Source: Arthrobacter sp. Alg241-R88
Lineage (GTDB): Bacteria; Actinomycetota; Actinomycetes; Actinomycetales; Micrococcaceae
Reading direction: 5' to 3'
Assembly (NCBI RefSeq): GCF_900537115.1
Contig: NZ_UNRG01000002.1
Coordinates: forward strand, 124,591-188,590
Length of the DNA: 64,000 nt
Numbering within the stretch: the first letter of the stretch is position 1; every line of letters starts with the position of its first letter. The notes beneath the pieces were generated by a model, which saw only the letters and a list, made by a program, of their open reading frames with translations, searched no databases and was not told the DNA's origin. Below, one piece after another: positions 27,967-36,507 of this stretch. The position numbers were made by a program, and so were the translations under genes.

Positions 27967-29940
27967 TTGGGAATCTTGGACACCATCCGGAATCCGCAGG
28001 ACCTGAACGAGTTGTCCGAAGAACAGCTGAAACAGCTGGCTTCGGAGGTCAGGGATTTCCTGATCACGAACGTCTCCCAGACGGGCGGGCACCTCGGTCC
28101 CAACCTGGGCGTGGTGGAACTGACGCTTGCCGTGCACCGCATCTTCGACTCGCCCCGCGACAGCATCGTTTTTGACACCGGCCACCAGTCGTACGTCCAC
28201 AAGCTGCTGACCGGCCGCCAGGATTTCAGCACCCTGCGCCAGGAGGGCGGCATCTCCGGTTATCCGTCCCGTGCCGAATCCGAGCACGACATCGTCGAAA
28301 GCTCGCACGCCTCCTCGTCGCTGTCCTGGGCCGACGGTATCTCCCGGGCCCGCCAGCTCACCGGTGAAGGCGACCGGCACGTCGTCGCCGTCGTCGGAGA
28401 CGGCGCCCTCACCGGGGGCATGGCCTGGGAAGCGATTAACAACATCGCCGCGGACAAGCGGCGCCGCGTGGTCATCGTAGTAAATGACAACGGCCGCTCT
28501 TACGCCCCCACCGTGGGCGGCTTTGCCGATTACCTCGCGTCCCTGCGCCCCACGATTGATTCCTTCCGCACCACGCCGGCCTACGAACGGGCGCTGGACT
28601 GGTGGAAGAAGAAGCTGCAGAGAGGCGGCCCCGCGGGACAGTTCACCTACAAGAGCCTGCATGCCATGAAGAAGGGCATCAAGGACTGGTGGGCGCCGCA
28701 GGGCATGTTCGAAGACCTCGGCATGAAGTACATCGGCCCGGTGGACGGCCACAACCTCCAGGCCATGGAGCACGCACTGGCAACGGCGAAGCACTACGCG
28801 GGGCCCGTGATCGTGCACGCCATGACCGAAAAGGGCCACGGCTACGCTCCGGCCCGCGCGCATGAGGCGGACCAATTCCACGCCGTGGGCATCATCGACC
28901 CCGAAACCGGGGAACCGACCGGCACCGCCGGGGCCCAGTCCTGGACCTCCGTTTTCGCTGACGAGATCGCCGCGATCGCGGATGAGCGGAAGGAAGTCGT
29001 CGGCATCACCGGCGCCATGCTCATTCCCGTGGGCCTGCACAAGTTCGCGGCCCGGCACCCGGACCGGGTGATCGACGTCGGCATCGCCGAACAGCACGCC
29101 CTGACGTCCGCGGCCGGCATGGCCTTCGGCGGCCTGCACCCCGTGGTTGCCGTCTACGCCACCTTCCTGAACCGGGCCTTCGACCAGCTCCTGATGGACG
29201 TTGCGCTGCACAAGGCCGGCGTCACCATCGTCCTGGACCGCGCAGGCGTCACCGGGCCGGACGGCGCCAGCCACCACGGCATGTGGGACATGTCCATGGT
29301 CCAAATTGTCCCGGGCCTGCACCTGGCCGCACCCCGTGACGCGAGCAGGCTGCGCGAGGAACTCCGCGAAGCCGTGGCCATCAGCGACGCTCCCACAGTG
29401 GTCCGCTTCTCCAAGGGATCCGTCGGCGCCGAAGTCGAAGCGCTCGAACGCCTCAGCGACGGCGTGGACATCCTGTCCCGCAGGCCCAGCGGTTCCACCG
29501 AGAATGACGTCCTGATCATCTCCGTGGGCGCCATGTCCGAGCTCGCCCTCGACGTAGCCAACCGGCTTGGCGCGCAGGGCATCAGCACCACTGTGGTGGA
29601 CCCGCGCTGGGTTCTTCCCGTTCCGCGCTCCATCATCGCGCTGGCATCGCACCACCGCCTGGTCATCTGCATCGAGGACGGCGTGCGTGCCGGCGGCGTG
29701 GGTTCACGGATCCGCCAGGAGATGCGTGCAGCCGGCGTAGACACCGCCCTGAACGAGGTGGGCCTGCCGGTTGAATTCCTGGATCACGGCACCCGCAGCC
29801 AGGTCCTGGAACGTGTGGGCCTGACTGCGCAGCAGATAACGCACGACGTCGTTGCCCAGGTCCTCGGGACAAAGGTCCCCTTTGCGCGTCCCCTGCCAGG
29901 CCAGCAGCACCCCACCACCGGCAGCCTTCCGATCCTGTGA
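27967..29940 (+). CDS. dxs: 1-deoxy-D-xylulose-5-phosphate synthase
   Basis: A 657-residue thiamine-diphosphate enzyme that joins pyruvate and glyceraldehyde 3-phosphate in the first step of the MEP isoprenoid pathway. TPP/Mg binding motif [15 protein letters not shown] starts at residue 144 and continues to NDNGRSY; the pyrimidine domain has DVGIAEQHA and a C-terminal transketolase-like domain follows. The frame is open far upstream, but the TTG at 27967, giving [13 protein letters not shown], lies 5 bases after the excellent ribosome site GAAGGAGGGG and matches the family N-terminus. TAGAGT at 27927-27932 may be its -10 box. It overlaps the DUF402 gene. Confidence 0.95.
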   Translation: MGILDTIRNPQDLNELSEEQLKQLASEVRDFLITNVSQTGGHLGPNLGVVELTLAVHRIFDSPRDSIVFDTGHQSYVHKLLTGRQDFSTLRQEGGISGYPSRAESEHDIVESSHASSSLSWADGISRARQLTGEGDRHVVAVVGDGALTGGMAWEAINNIAADKRRRVVIVVNDNGRSYAPTVGGFADYLASLRPTIDSFRTTPAYERALDWWKKKLQRGGPAGQFTYKSLHAMKKGIKDWWAPQGMFEDLGMKYIGPVDGHNLQAMEHALATAKHYAGPVIVHAMTEKGHGYAPARAHEADQFHAVGIIDPETGEPTGTAGAQSWTSVFADEIAAIADERKEVVGITGAMLIPVGLHKFAARHPDRVIDVGIAEQHALTSAAGMAFGGLHPVVAVYATFLNRAFDQLLMDVALHKAGVTIVLDRAGVTGPDGASHHGMWDMSMVQIVPGLHLAAPRDASRLREELREAVAISDAPTVVRFSKGSVGAEVEALERLSDGVDILSRRPSGSTENDVLIISVGAMSELALDVANRLGAQGISTTVVDPRWVLPVPRSIIALASHHRLVICIEDGVRAGGVGSRIRQEMRAAGVDTALNEVGLPVEFLDHGTRSQVLERVGLTAQQITHDVVAQVLGTKVPFARPLPGQQHPTTGSLPIL

Positions 29941-30554
29941 GGGGAGAGGACCTACTGAAGTATCCGGGTGTGGTGGCCGGGCCGGAAGCTGAGGACCAGG
30001 CCGGACCAAGCCGCGAACCGCGGCATCTTGAGCCCGGCCAGCTGGTGGTCGCCCGGAACCGGAAATGGAACGGCAAGGCGCACTGGGTGGTCCCCGGGCG
30101 CTACCTGGGCGAGGACCGCCACGGGTGGTGGATCTTCCAGGGAACCAACGAATTCTGCTCCCGCCCCGGTGCGGCCTTCTACACCAGGTCCGACGCCGTC
30201 CTACTGGTCCCGCGCGAAGGCGACTGGGTGGCCACGTTCTATGACGACGCCCACCCCGGCGGTGTACGGATCTACATCGATCTGGCCGTGGCGCACGAAT
30301 GGCACCGGATCCGGCCGGGCGTCACGGAGTTCCACGTCATCGACATGGACCTGGACGTGGTCCGGACAGCAGGCCGCGGCGTGTTCATCGATGACGAGGA
30401 CGAGTTCGCCGAACACCGGATGTCCATGGATTACCCCGCAGCCCTGGTGGAAACACTCGAGGCCTGCGCGGACCAGCTTTACCAGGCCGTCGAGGCACAG
30501 CAGGCACCCTTCGACGGCACCGACGTCGAATGGTTTACAAAGGGACGGTCATGA
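29937..30554 (+). CDS. DUF402 domain-containing protein
   Basis: A protein of up to 205 residues with a DUF402 barrel (about 45-190); family members include FomD-like and Ntdp-type nucleotide hydrolases. Conserved acidic and aromatic residues appear in [28 protein letters not shown] and [10 protein letters not shown], suggesting a metal-dependent diphosphatase. The substrate is unknown. GTG at 29937 overlaps the dxs stop (GTGA), but a purine-rich site (GGGGAGAGGA, 29940-29949) favours a start slightly downstream, at CTG 29955 or GTG 29970. Its stop overlaps the next start. Confidence 0.75.
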   Translation: MRGEDLLKYPGVVAGPEAEDQAGPSREPRHLEPGQLVVARNRKWNGKAHWVVPGRYLGEDRHGWWIFQGTNEFCSRPGAAFYTRSDAVLLVPREGDWVATFYDDAHPGGVRIYIDLAVAHEWHRIRPGVTEFHVIDMDLDVVRTAGRGVFIDDEDEFAEHRMSMDYPAALVETLEACADQLYQAVEAQQAPFDGTDVEWFTKGRS

Positions 30555-31111
30555 GCGGCATTGTCAGGGTCTACAAACGCGACGAAGAGGGCACCCTCCA
30601 TTTCCGGGAGGCCTGGTTCGATGAGGACTACAACCAGTTCGTGATGAATTACGGGGCTGTGGGGCACCAGAGCAAAACCGAGGAGACCGACGTACCGGAC
30701 CCCGAGGCAGCCGAGGGCCTTTTGGACGCATTTGCGGTCCAGTGCGCGGAAGACGGCTACTCGGAAATTCCGGACGAGGAACAGTTCTGGGTTGTGGCCC
30801 AGTTCGCGCTGAAAACCCGGGAGGGCACCGACAGGGACCGCTACCTGGAAGAAAAGGCTACGGACGCGCTGATCAGCCATCTCGCCTGGCGCGGACTCGG
30901 CACGGTGGAACGCTCTGAATTCACTGACTACAAACTCAACATCTTCTGTCTTTGCCCGGACGTCAACAAGGCAGTCGCCGCCATCAAGGTCTGTAGCCGC
31001 GGCGAGGACCTGGACTTCACCAAGCTCAGCATCGGCGCAGCGCCCTACAGTGATCCGCAAAACTTCAAGCTCAAGCACTCAGCCAAGCCCGCCAACACCT
31101 TCAGCCTCTAG
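30551..31111 (+). CDS. Conserved protein of unknown function
   Basis: A 186-residue soluble acidic protein; I do not recognise a named family with certainty. The N-terminal segment (VRVYKRDEEG ... FVMNYGAVGHQSKTEE) looks somewhat like a WGR-type small domain, and the C-terminal half has the pattern of an alternating strand/helix domain (YKLNIFCLCPDVNKAVAAIK). The ATG overlaps the DUF402 stop (ATGA), and the aldo/keto reductase starts 8 bases after its stop, so it belongs to the dxs-linked operon. Codon use is like that of its neighbours. Confidence 0.6.
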   Translation: MSGIVRVYKRDEEGTLHFREAWFDEDYNQFVMNYGAVGHQSKTEETDVPDPEAAEGLLDAFAVQCAEDGYSEIPDEEQFWVVAQFALKTREGTDRDRYLEEKATDALISHLAWRGLGTVERSEFTDYKLNIFCLCPDVNKAVAAIKVCSRGEDLDFTKLSIGAAPYSDPQNFKLKHSAKPANTFSL

Positions 31112-31119
31112 GAGCGTAT

Positions 31120-32097
31120 GTGACCACCTACCGCCGCGTTGGAAAGTCAGGCCTCACAGTCTCCACCGTCGGCCTGGGCTGCAACAACCTGGGCCGTGCG
31201 AACACTGCCACTGAGACGCAGGAGGCCACGGACGCGGTGGTCCACGCGGCGGTGGATGCCGGAATCACCCTGTTCGACGTCTCCGACACCTACGGCCGGG
31301 AACCCGGCCTCAGCGAAACGATGCTCGGCAAGGCCCTCGGCACCAGGCGGGCCGACGTCGTCGTGGCCACCAAGTTCGGCATGGACATGAAGGGGGCCAG
31401 CGGCCCCGACTTCGGTGCCCGCGGCTCGCGCCGCTACATCATGCAGGCAGTGGAGGCCTCGCTGCGGAGGCTGGGCACCGACTGGATCGACCTCTACCAG
31501 TTCCACACCCCGGACCCGCTCACCCCCATCGAGGAAACCCTGTCCGCCCTGGATACCCTCGTCAGGAGCGGCAAGGTCCGCTACATCGGGCACTCCAACC
31601 GCGCCGGCTGGCAAATTGCCCAGGCGGAATACGTGGCCCGCGAACTGGGAAGCGTCCGCTTCATCTCCACCCAGAATCACTACAACCTCCTGGACCGGCG
31701 GGCCGAGCTTGAGGTAACACCGGCAGCAGAGGAATTCGGCCTGGGTGTCCTGCCGTACTTCCCCCTCGCCAATGGCCTGCTGACCGGAAAGTACGCGCCC
31801 GGCCACGCCCCGGACGGCTCCCGGCTCAGCCACACCCGCACACATCTCGTCCATGACGCCGACTGGGACCAGCTGGACAGCTTCAGCAGCTTTGCCAGGG
31901 AACGCGGACTGAGCGAGATCCAGGTTGCCTTCTCCTGGCTGGCAGCACAGCCGGCCGTAGCCAGCGTCATCGCGGGCGCCACGAGGCCGGAACAGGTACG
32001 CCAGAACGCGGAATCAGCGGACTGGCTCCCCACGGAAAAGGACCTCGCCGAGCTGGACAGTATTTTCCCTGCCGCCCCCAAGGTAGCCCTGTTCTAG
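31120..32097 (+). CDS. Aldo/keto reductase
   Basis: A 325-residue NADPH-dependent oxidoreductase with the TIM-barrel AKR pattern. The catalytic tetrad is visible as Asp53, Tyr58 (FDVSDTYG), Lys85 (TKFG) and His129 (QFHTPD), and the coenzyme-binding end as SVIAGATRPEQVRQN. It resembles the YajO/Tas-like group acting on aldehydes or sugars; substrate unknown. GTG start with GGAG 6 bases upstream. The nucleoside hydrolase follows after 7 bases. Confidence 0.9.
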   Translation: MTTYRRVGKSGLTVSTVGLGCNNLGRANTATETQEATDAVVHAAVDAGITLFDVSDTYGREPGLSETMLGKALGTRRADVVVATKFGMDMKGASGPDFGARGSRRYIMQAVEASLRRLGTDWIDLYQFHTPDPLTPIEETLSALDTLVRSGKVRYIGHSNRAGWQIAQAEYVARELGSVRFISTQNHYNLLDRRAELEVTPAAEEFGLGVLPYFPLANGLLTGKYAPGHAPDGSRLSHTRTHLVHDADWDQLDSFSSFARERGLSEIQVAFSWLAAQPAVASVIAGATRPEQVRQNAESADWLPTEKDLAELDSIFPAAPKVALF

Positions 32098-32104
32098 GAC
32101 CCTC

Positions 32105-33130
32105 ATGACCGCCTTCCTGCTGGACGTGGACACGGGCATCGACGACGCCCTGGCCCTCGCCTACCTTGCCGCCCTGCCTGACACCGAGTTCGTCTGCGTC
32201 ACCGCCACCCCCGGGAACGTTGACGTGGACCAGGTGGCGCGCAACACCCTGGCCCTGCTGGAACTCTGCGGCCGCAAGGGAGTAGAAGTGGCAGTAGGTG
32301 CGCGCGAACCGCTGGCCGTCGAGCTGCTGACCACTCCCGAAACGCACGGTCCGCAGGGCATCGGCCACGCGGTCCTGCCGGAACCGGCCGGCAAAGTCTC
32401 GGAGCGGAACGCCGTCGACCTGTGGGTTGAACACGCCAGGGCGCGGCCGGGGGAGCTCACCGCCCTCATCACCGCACCCCTGACCAACTTCGCGCTGGCC
32501 CTGCGGCAGGAACCCCGGCTGCCGGAATTGTTGGCCAAAGTGGTGATCATGGGCGGCAGCTTCTACCACCAGGGCAATACAACGCCCACCGCGGAGTGGA
32601 ATACGCACGTGGACCCGCACGCGGCCAAGGAAGTCTATGCCGCGTTCCAGGGCCGGCCGCTGGAAAAGCTTCCCATCGTCTGTTCGCTGGACACCACGGA
32701 GCGGATGGAGCTCCACCCCGAGCATGTCCGCCAATTGGCTGAGGCGGCCGGGGCAACGGTTCCTGAACTGGTGCTGCCGGAACAGCCCGAGGGCCAGCCC
32801 AGCACGTCTGACAACACCGTGATCCGGCACCTGTCCGATGCGCTGAGGTTCTATTTCGAGTTCCACCGCCACTACGACCAGGGCTACCTGGCCCACGTCC
32901 ACGACTACTTCGCCGCAGGTGTTGCCGCCGGCACCCTTGACTTCGAAGCCCGTCCGGCAACTGTGGACGTGGAAACAGGCTCCCGGATGCTGATCGGCAC
33001 CACGGTGGCGGACTTCCGCGGGCTCTGGGGCCAGCCGCCAAACGCCCGCGTGGTCTCCACCAATTATCCGGAAGCTGCGTTCCGGGAGCTGGTGTCCGCC
33101 GTCGGCGGCCTGGCCCGGCGCCTCGGCTGA
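32105..33130 (+). CDS. Nucleoside hydrolase (inosine/uridine-preferring type)
   Basis: A 341-residue calcium-dependent enzyme that hydrolyses the N-glycosidic bond of ribonucleosides. The signature DVDTGIDDALAL at residues 7-18 supplies the calcium-binding aspartates; PLTNFALAL, VVIMGGSFYHQGNTTPTAEWN and a later TVDVETG follow the family order. Base preference cannot be read from the sequence. It lies just upstream of a complete ECF importer on the same strand, which suggests a salvage role for the imported compound. Confidence 0.9.
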   Translation: MTAFLLDVDTGIDDALALAYLAALPDTEFVCVTATPGNVDVDQVARNTLALLELCGRKGVEVAVGAREPLAVELLTTPETHGPQGIGHAVLPEPAGKVSERNAVDLWVEHARARPGELTALITAPLTNFALALRQEPRLPELLAKVVIMGGSFYHQGNTTPTAEWNTHVDPHAAKEVYAAFQGRPLEKLPIVCSLDTTERMELHPEHVRQLAEAAGATVPELVLPEQPEGQPSTSDNTVIRHLSDALRFYFEFHRHYDQGYLAHVHDYFAAGVAAGTLDFEARPATVDVETGSRMLIGTTVADFRGLWGQPPNARVVSTNYPEAAFRELVSAVGGLARRLG

Positions 33131-33166
33131 GCATAAAAACCTTCGCAAAGCCCCGGACAGCCGCGG

Positions 33167-33287
33167 TAGAATAGTCCGCGGACCGGACAGGCGCAGCTGC
33201 CTGGCGGCAGCTGCCGAGGTGACATAGGCAGCGTTCCATTCCGGCCCCGGATTCCCGGGCCGGCCGTGCGCATCCCGAAGGAACACC
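33167..33287 (+). promoter_or_regulatory. Promoter and structured leader of the ECF operon
   Basis: TAGAAT (33167-33172) is a good -10 box. The transcribed leader would hold a perfect 9-bp hairpin (GCAGCTGCC 33193-33201, loop TGGC, GGCAGCTGC 33206-33214) and a second GC-rich pairing near 33240-33265 before the GAAGGA ribosome site. It matches no riboswitch class I recognise. Confidence 0.45.
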
Positions 33288-34106
33288 ATGTCATCGCCCT
33301 CCCTGACGCTTCCATCTCCGGCACCGGCGGCCGCCCGCAAACGCCGGCTGCTGGAAATCCTCGGTGCCCTGGCCATCGCCGGCACCTACATCTACCTGGT
33401 CCTCAACCAGCCCGCCGATATCACTGGCGGGCCGGGTAGCGCCTCGGCCCTGATCGCCCTGTCCGGCTTCCTCGTGGGCGCCGTTCTGCTCATCGTCGCT
33501 GTCCTTCCGGCCCTGCCGACTTCCACCGTGGTGCTGATCCCCGTGGCCCTGGTGCTGAACATCGTGCTCGGCCAGTTCGTGGGCAGCACCCTGGTCCCGT
33601 TCTACCTTGATGCGATCGGTACGGTACTGATCGCGGTCCTCGCCGGCCCGGCGGCCGGTGCAGCAACGGGCGCGTTGAGCAGCATCGTCTGGTCCTTCTT
33701 CAACCCGACGGTGCTGCCGTTCGCTGCCGGGGCCGCACTCATCGGCTGCCTCGCGGGCGTGGCTGCGCGTCACGGGCTCTTCCGCCGTTTCTACCTCGCC
33801 CCTGTAGCCGGATTCGCTACCGGGATCATCGGCGGCGTGGTGTCCGCCCCGGTGGCGGCCTTCGTCTTCGGCGGCACGTCCGGGGTTGCTACCGGAGCCA
33901 TCGTCAGCGCCTTCCGCTCCATGGGGGACACCCTGCTCGCCGCCATCACCAAGCAGGCCCTGATCTCCGATCCCATGGACAAGGCCATCGTGTTCACGGT
34001 GGTGGCCGTGCTGGTCTACGCCCTGCCCCGGCGCGCAACGCTGCAGTTCCTGTTTGTCCGGTGGCACCGTGTGCTGGCGGGCCGGAATTCCGGACAGGAC
34101 TCCTGA
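33288..34106 (+). CDS. ECF transporter substrate-binding (S) component
   Basis: A 272-residue membrane protein with about six hydrophobic segments and a short hydrophilic N-terminus, directly followed by T and fused A components, so it is the substrate-capture subunit of an energy-coupling-factor vitamin/nutrient importer. Small-residue motifs (GPAAGAATGAL, GGVVSAPVAA) match S-component helix packing. The cargo is unknown; the adjacent nucleoside hydrolase makes a nucleoside or base-containing compound a reasonable guess. A GAAGGA ribosome site precedes the ATG. Confidence 0.78.
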   Translation: MSSPSLTLPSPAPAAARKRRLLEILGALAIAGTYIYLVLNQPADITGGPGSASALIALSGFLVGAVLLIVAVLPALPTSTVVLIPVALVLNIVLGQFVGSTLVPFYLDAIGTVLIAVLAGPAAGAATGALSSIVWSFFNPTVLPFAAGAALIGCLAGVAARHGLFRRFYLAPVAGFATGIIGGVVSAPVAAFVFGGTSGVATGAIVSAFRSMGDTLLAAITKQALISDPMDKAIVFTVVAVLVYALPRRATLQFLFVRWHRVLAGRNSGQDS

Positions 34107-34116
34107 CCTCCTGCCC

Positions 34117-34854
34117 ATGCGACTGCATCCGCTGACGTCACTCGCGGCTGCCGGCAGCACGGCCGTGATAACGACGGCGGCAGCCAGTTTGCCGCTTTCC
34201 CTCGCCGTGATCGGGGGCGCACTCGGCCTTTCGGCCGTGGGCGGCACGCTCCGGCGGCTCCTGCCTGCGGCAGTTGCCGTGCTGGTGCCGCTGTGTTTGT
34301 CGCTGCTGGTCCTGCACGGCCTGTTTTTCCCCGAAGGGCAGATCATCCTTGCCCAATGGGGCCCTGCGCGCGTCACCGCTGAAGGGCTTTCCTTCGCACT
34401 TGAGCGGGTGGCGCAGGTTTCGGCTGCCGTCCTGGCCCTGCTGGTGTTCTCCTTCAGTGTCAGCGTGCCTGACCTGGTCGCGGCGCTCTCGGTGAAAGGG
34501 GTCCAGGGCCGGTTTGCCTTCGTGCTGGCGTCAACGCTGACCCTGCTGCCGGCCATCACGTCCCGGCTGGAACGTATCCGGCAGGCCCAGGAGGCCCGGG
34601 GGCTGGTAATCCGGCGCGGCCTGCTGCACCGGATCGCAGCATTCCGGCTCCAGGCAGTTCCGCTGGTCTCTGCTTTGGTGGAGGACGCCGCGGTCCGCGG
34701 CGCGGCCCTGGAAGCCCGCGGCTTCGGCGGCACCGGCCCCCGCACCAGCTACCGGGACGTCCCGGATCCAGTTGTGGAGCGTTGGCTGCGGATCCTGCTG
34801 GTGCTGGCCGCGGCGGCTGCCGTGGCGGCCCGGTTGTGGCTGGCGGGTGGCTAG
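34117..34854 (+). CDS. ECF transporter transmembrane (T) component
   Basis: A 245-residue membrane coupling protein with about five hydrophobic segments. The two cytoplasmic coupling helices carry the diagnostic Ala-Arg-Gly motifs (QAQEARGL and AALEARGFG) that dock into the two ATPase subunits. It starts 10 bases after the S-component stop, and its stop directly abuts the ATPase start (TAGATG). Confidence 0.88.
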   Translation: MRLHPLTSLAAAGSTAVITTAAASLPLSLAVIGGALGLSAVGGTLRRLLPAAVAVLVPLCLSLLVLHGLFFPEGQIILAQWGPARVTAEGLSFALERVAQVSAAVLALLVFSFSVSVPDLVAALSVKGVQGRFAFVLASTLTLLPAITSRLERIRQAQEARGLVIRRGLLHRIAAFRLQAVPLVSALVEDAAVRGAALEARGFGGTGPRTSYRDVPDPVVERWLRILLVLAAAAAVAARLWLAGG

Positions 34855-36402
34855 ATGAAGACCTCCAGTGCCCTCGCCGCCAGCATCCGGAGTTTTGCCT
34901 TCCACGACGACGACGCGCCAGTCCTTCGGGGCGTGGACGTCTCGTTTGCCCCCGGGACGTACACCGCGATCCTCGGCGGGTCCGGAAGCGGCAAGTCTAC
35001 GCTTGGCCGGCTCCTTGCGGGCTGGTTGTCTCCCGGGGCAGGCGGAAGCCTGGCAGGACACCTCGAACTCGCGGGAACCCGCCTGCACTTCAACGGAACC
35101 GCGCACGACCCCCGCATCGACCCTGCCAGGTGGGGTGAGTGGGTGGGTTTCGTTCCGCAGGACGCCTCCGCCGCCCTGTCCACGGTCCGCGCCACTGTGG
35201 CCGAAGAACTGGCGTTCAGCCTGGAGAATGCCGGTATGGACCGGGCCGCCATGCGTGAAGCCGTCGAGCGCACCGCTGGCATGCTGGGACTGGCCGGGCT
35301 GCTGGAGCGTCACCCAGGCACGCTTTCCGGCGGCCAGCTGCGGTGCCTGGCCATCGGATGTGCAGTCATACTGGGGCCCGCGGTGCTGGTCCTGGACGAG
35401 CCCTTTGCCTCCCTGGACACAACCGGGTCGGGCGAACTCGCACTGCTGCTCCGCAAGCTCGTGGCCGGCGGGACCGCCGTCGTCGTCCTGAGCCAGGTGA
35501 TCGAGGAGGTGCTGCTTGAGGCCGACGGTTGGATCGTTTTGGACGCCGGCTCGGTTGCGGTGAGCGGCGCACCCGCAGAACTGATGGCGGCGCCGGAGCG
35601 TCTGCCGACCGGCATCCGGAGGCCGGTTGCGAACAGGAATTTCAGCATGCCGGCCTCCGGCGCAGCCGCCCGCCTGGGCAGTGGTGCTGCCGCCCCGGCC
35701 CTGGAGCTCCGCAGCGTCCACTTCTCCTACCCGGCCACAGCAGGCCGCGGCAGGAAGGCCCGGGCAACCAGTGGTAAAGCCGGCGGGTATCAGCACAGCA
35801 CCGTGCTGCAAAGCATCGACCTTGTGCTCCAGCCGGGGGAGATCGTTGCGGTGACCGGACCAAACGGTGCGGGTAAATCCACGCTCTTACGCCATCTCAA
35901 CGGTCTGCTGCAGCCCACGTCCGGATCCGTTCTCGTCAACGGGAAGGACATTGCCGGGCGGCCGGTTGGGGACGTGGCCGCTTACGTGGGGCTCCTTTTC
36001 CAGAACCCTCGCGACCAGCTCTTCGAACGGACGGCTGCCCGTGAGGTGCGGTTCGGACTGGACCGGCGGTTTGGTGCAGCCGAGGCGGCGGAAAGAACCG
36101 CTGCTGCCCTGGCCGCCGTCGGTCTGTCCGGCGCTGCCGAGGACCACCCGGCCGAGCTGCCGGCCTCCGGGCAGCGGCTGCTGGCGCTGGCAACGGTCCT
36201 TGCCCGCAGGCCGCCGATTATTGCCCTGGACGAGCCCACAGTTGCCCTGGACGGTGATGGCCTGGCTGTGCTGGACAAGGCGGTACGGTCCGCCGCAGCG
36301 GCGGGCGCCGCCGTCGTCCTCGTCACCCATGACGTGCCGTACGCACACTCGGTGGCGGACCGCTTGTTGACGCTCGACGGCGGGCGGCTGCCGGGAGGCT
36401 GA
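34855..36402 (+). CDS. ECF transporter fused ATPase (A1-A2)
   Basis: A 515-residue protein with two ABC ATPase domains in one chain. Domain 1: Walker A GGSGSGKST (41-49), canonical LSGGQ signature, Walker B VLVLDEP, but Gln214 (VVLSQV) where the switch histidine is expected. Domain 2: Walker A GPNGAGKST (335-343), altered signature PASGQ (436-440) in place of LSGGQ, Walker B IIALDEP, and a normal histidine (LVTHD). Because each ATP site combines the Walker/His part of one domain with the signature of the other, one site should be canonical and the other degenerate. It powers the S/T complex encoded just upstream. Confidence 0.92.
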   Translation: MKTSSALAASIRSFAFHDDDAPVLRGVDVSFAPGTYTAILGGSGSGKSTLGRLLAGWLSPGAGGSLAGHLELAGTRLHFNGTAHDPRIDPARWGEWVGFVPQDASAALSTVRATVAEELAFSLENAGMDRAAMREAVERTAGMLGLAGLLERHPGTLSGGQLRCLAIGCAVILGPAVLVLDEPFASLDTTGSGELALLLRKLVAGGTAVVVLSQVIEEVLLEADGWIVLDAGSVAVSGAPAELMAAPERLPTGIRRPVANRNFSMPASGAAARLGSGAAAPALELRSVHFSYPATAGRGRKARATSGKAGGYQHSTVLQSIDLVLQPGEIVAVTGPNGAGKSTLLRHLNGLLQPTSGSVLVNGKDIAGRPVGDVAAYVGLLFQNPRDQLFERTAAREVRFGLDRRFGAAEAAERTAAALAAVGLSGAAEDHPAELPASGQRLLALATVLARRPPIIALDEPTVALDGDGLAVLDKAVRSAAAAGAAVVLVTHDVPYAHSVADRLLTLDGGRLPGG

Positions 36403-36435
36403 CGCGGGCAAGGCAATGAGGTCCCTCCAAGGCAA

Positions 36436-36468
36436 GGGGCTCCGTCCGGAAGAACCGGACGAAGCCCC
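36436..36468. terminator. Bidirectional terminator between ECF operon and beta-oxidation genes
   Basis: GGGGCTCCGTCCGG (36436-36449) and CCGGACGAAGCCCC (36455-36468) form a 14-bp stem with one mismatch and a 5-base loop, placed between two convergent genes. Confidence 0.75.
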
Positions 36469-36507
36469 TGCGCTTCTGAACGGACTCCTGGCTGTGCCAG
36501 GGCAGCC

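Noticed and set aside
27964..29655. A 563-codon open frame antisense to dxs
   Set aside because: Shadow frame with His/Gly/Val-rich nonsense composition and no ribosome site.
33131..33287. Known vitamin riboswitch (TPP, cobalamin, preQ1)
   Set aside because: None of the conserved core motifs of these classes could be found in the leader.
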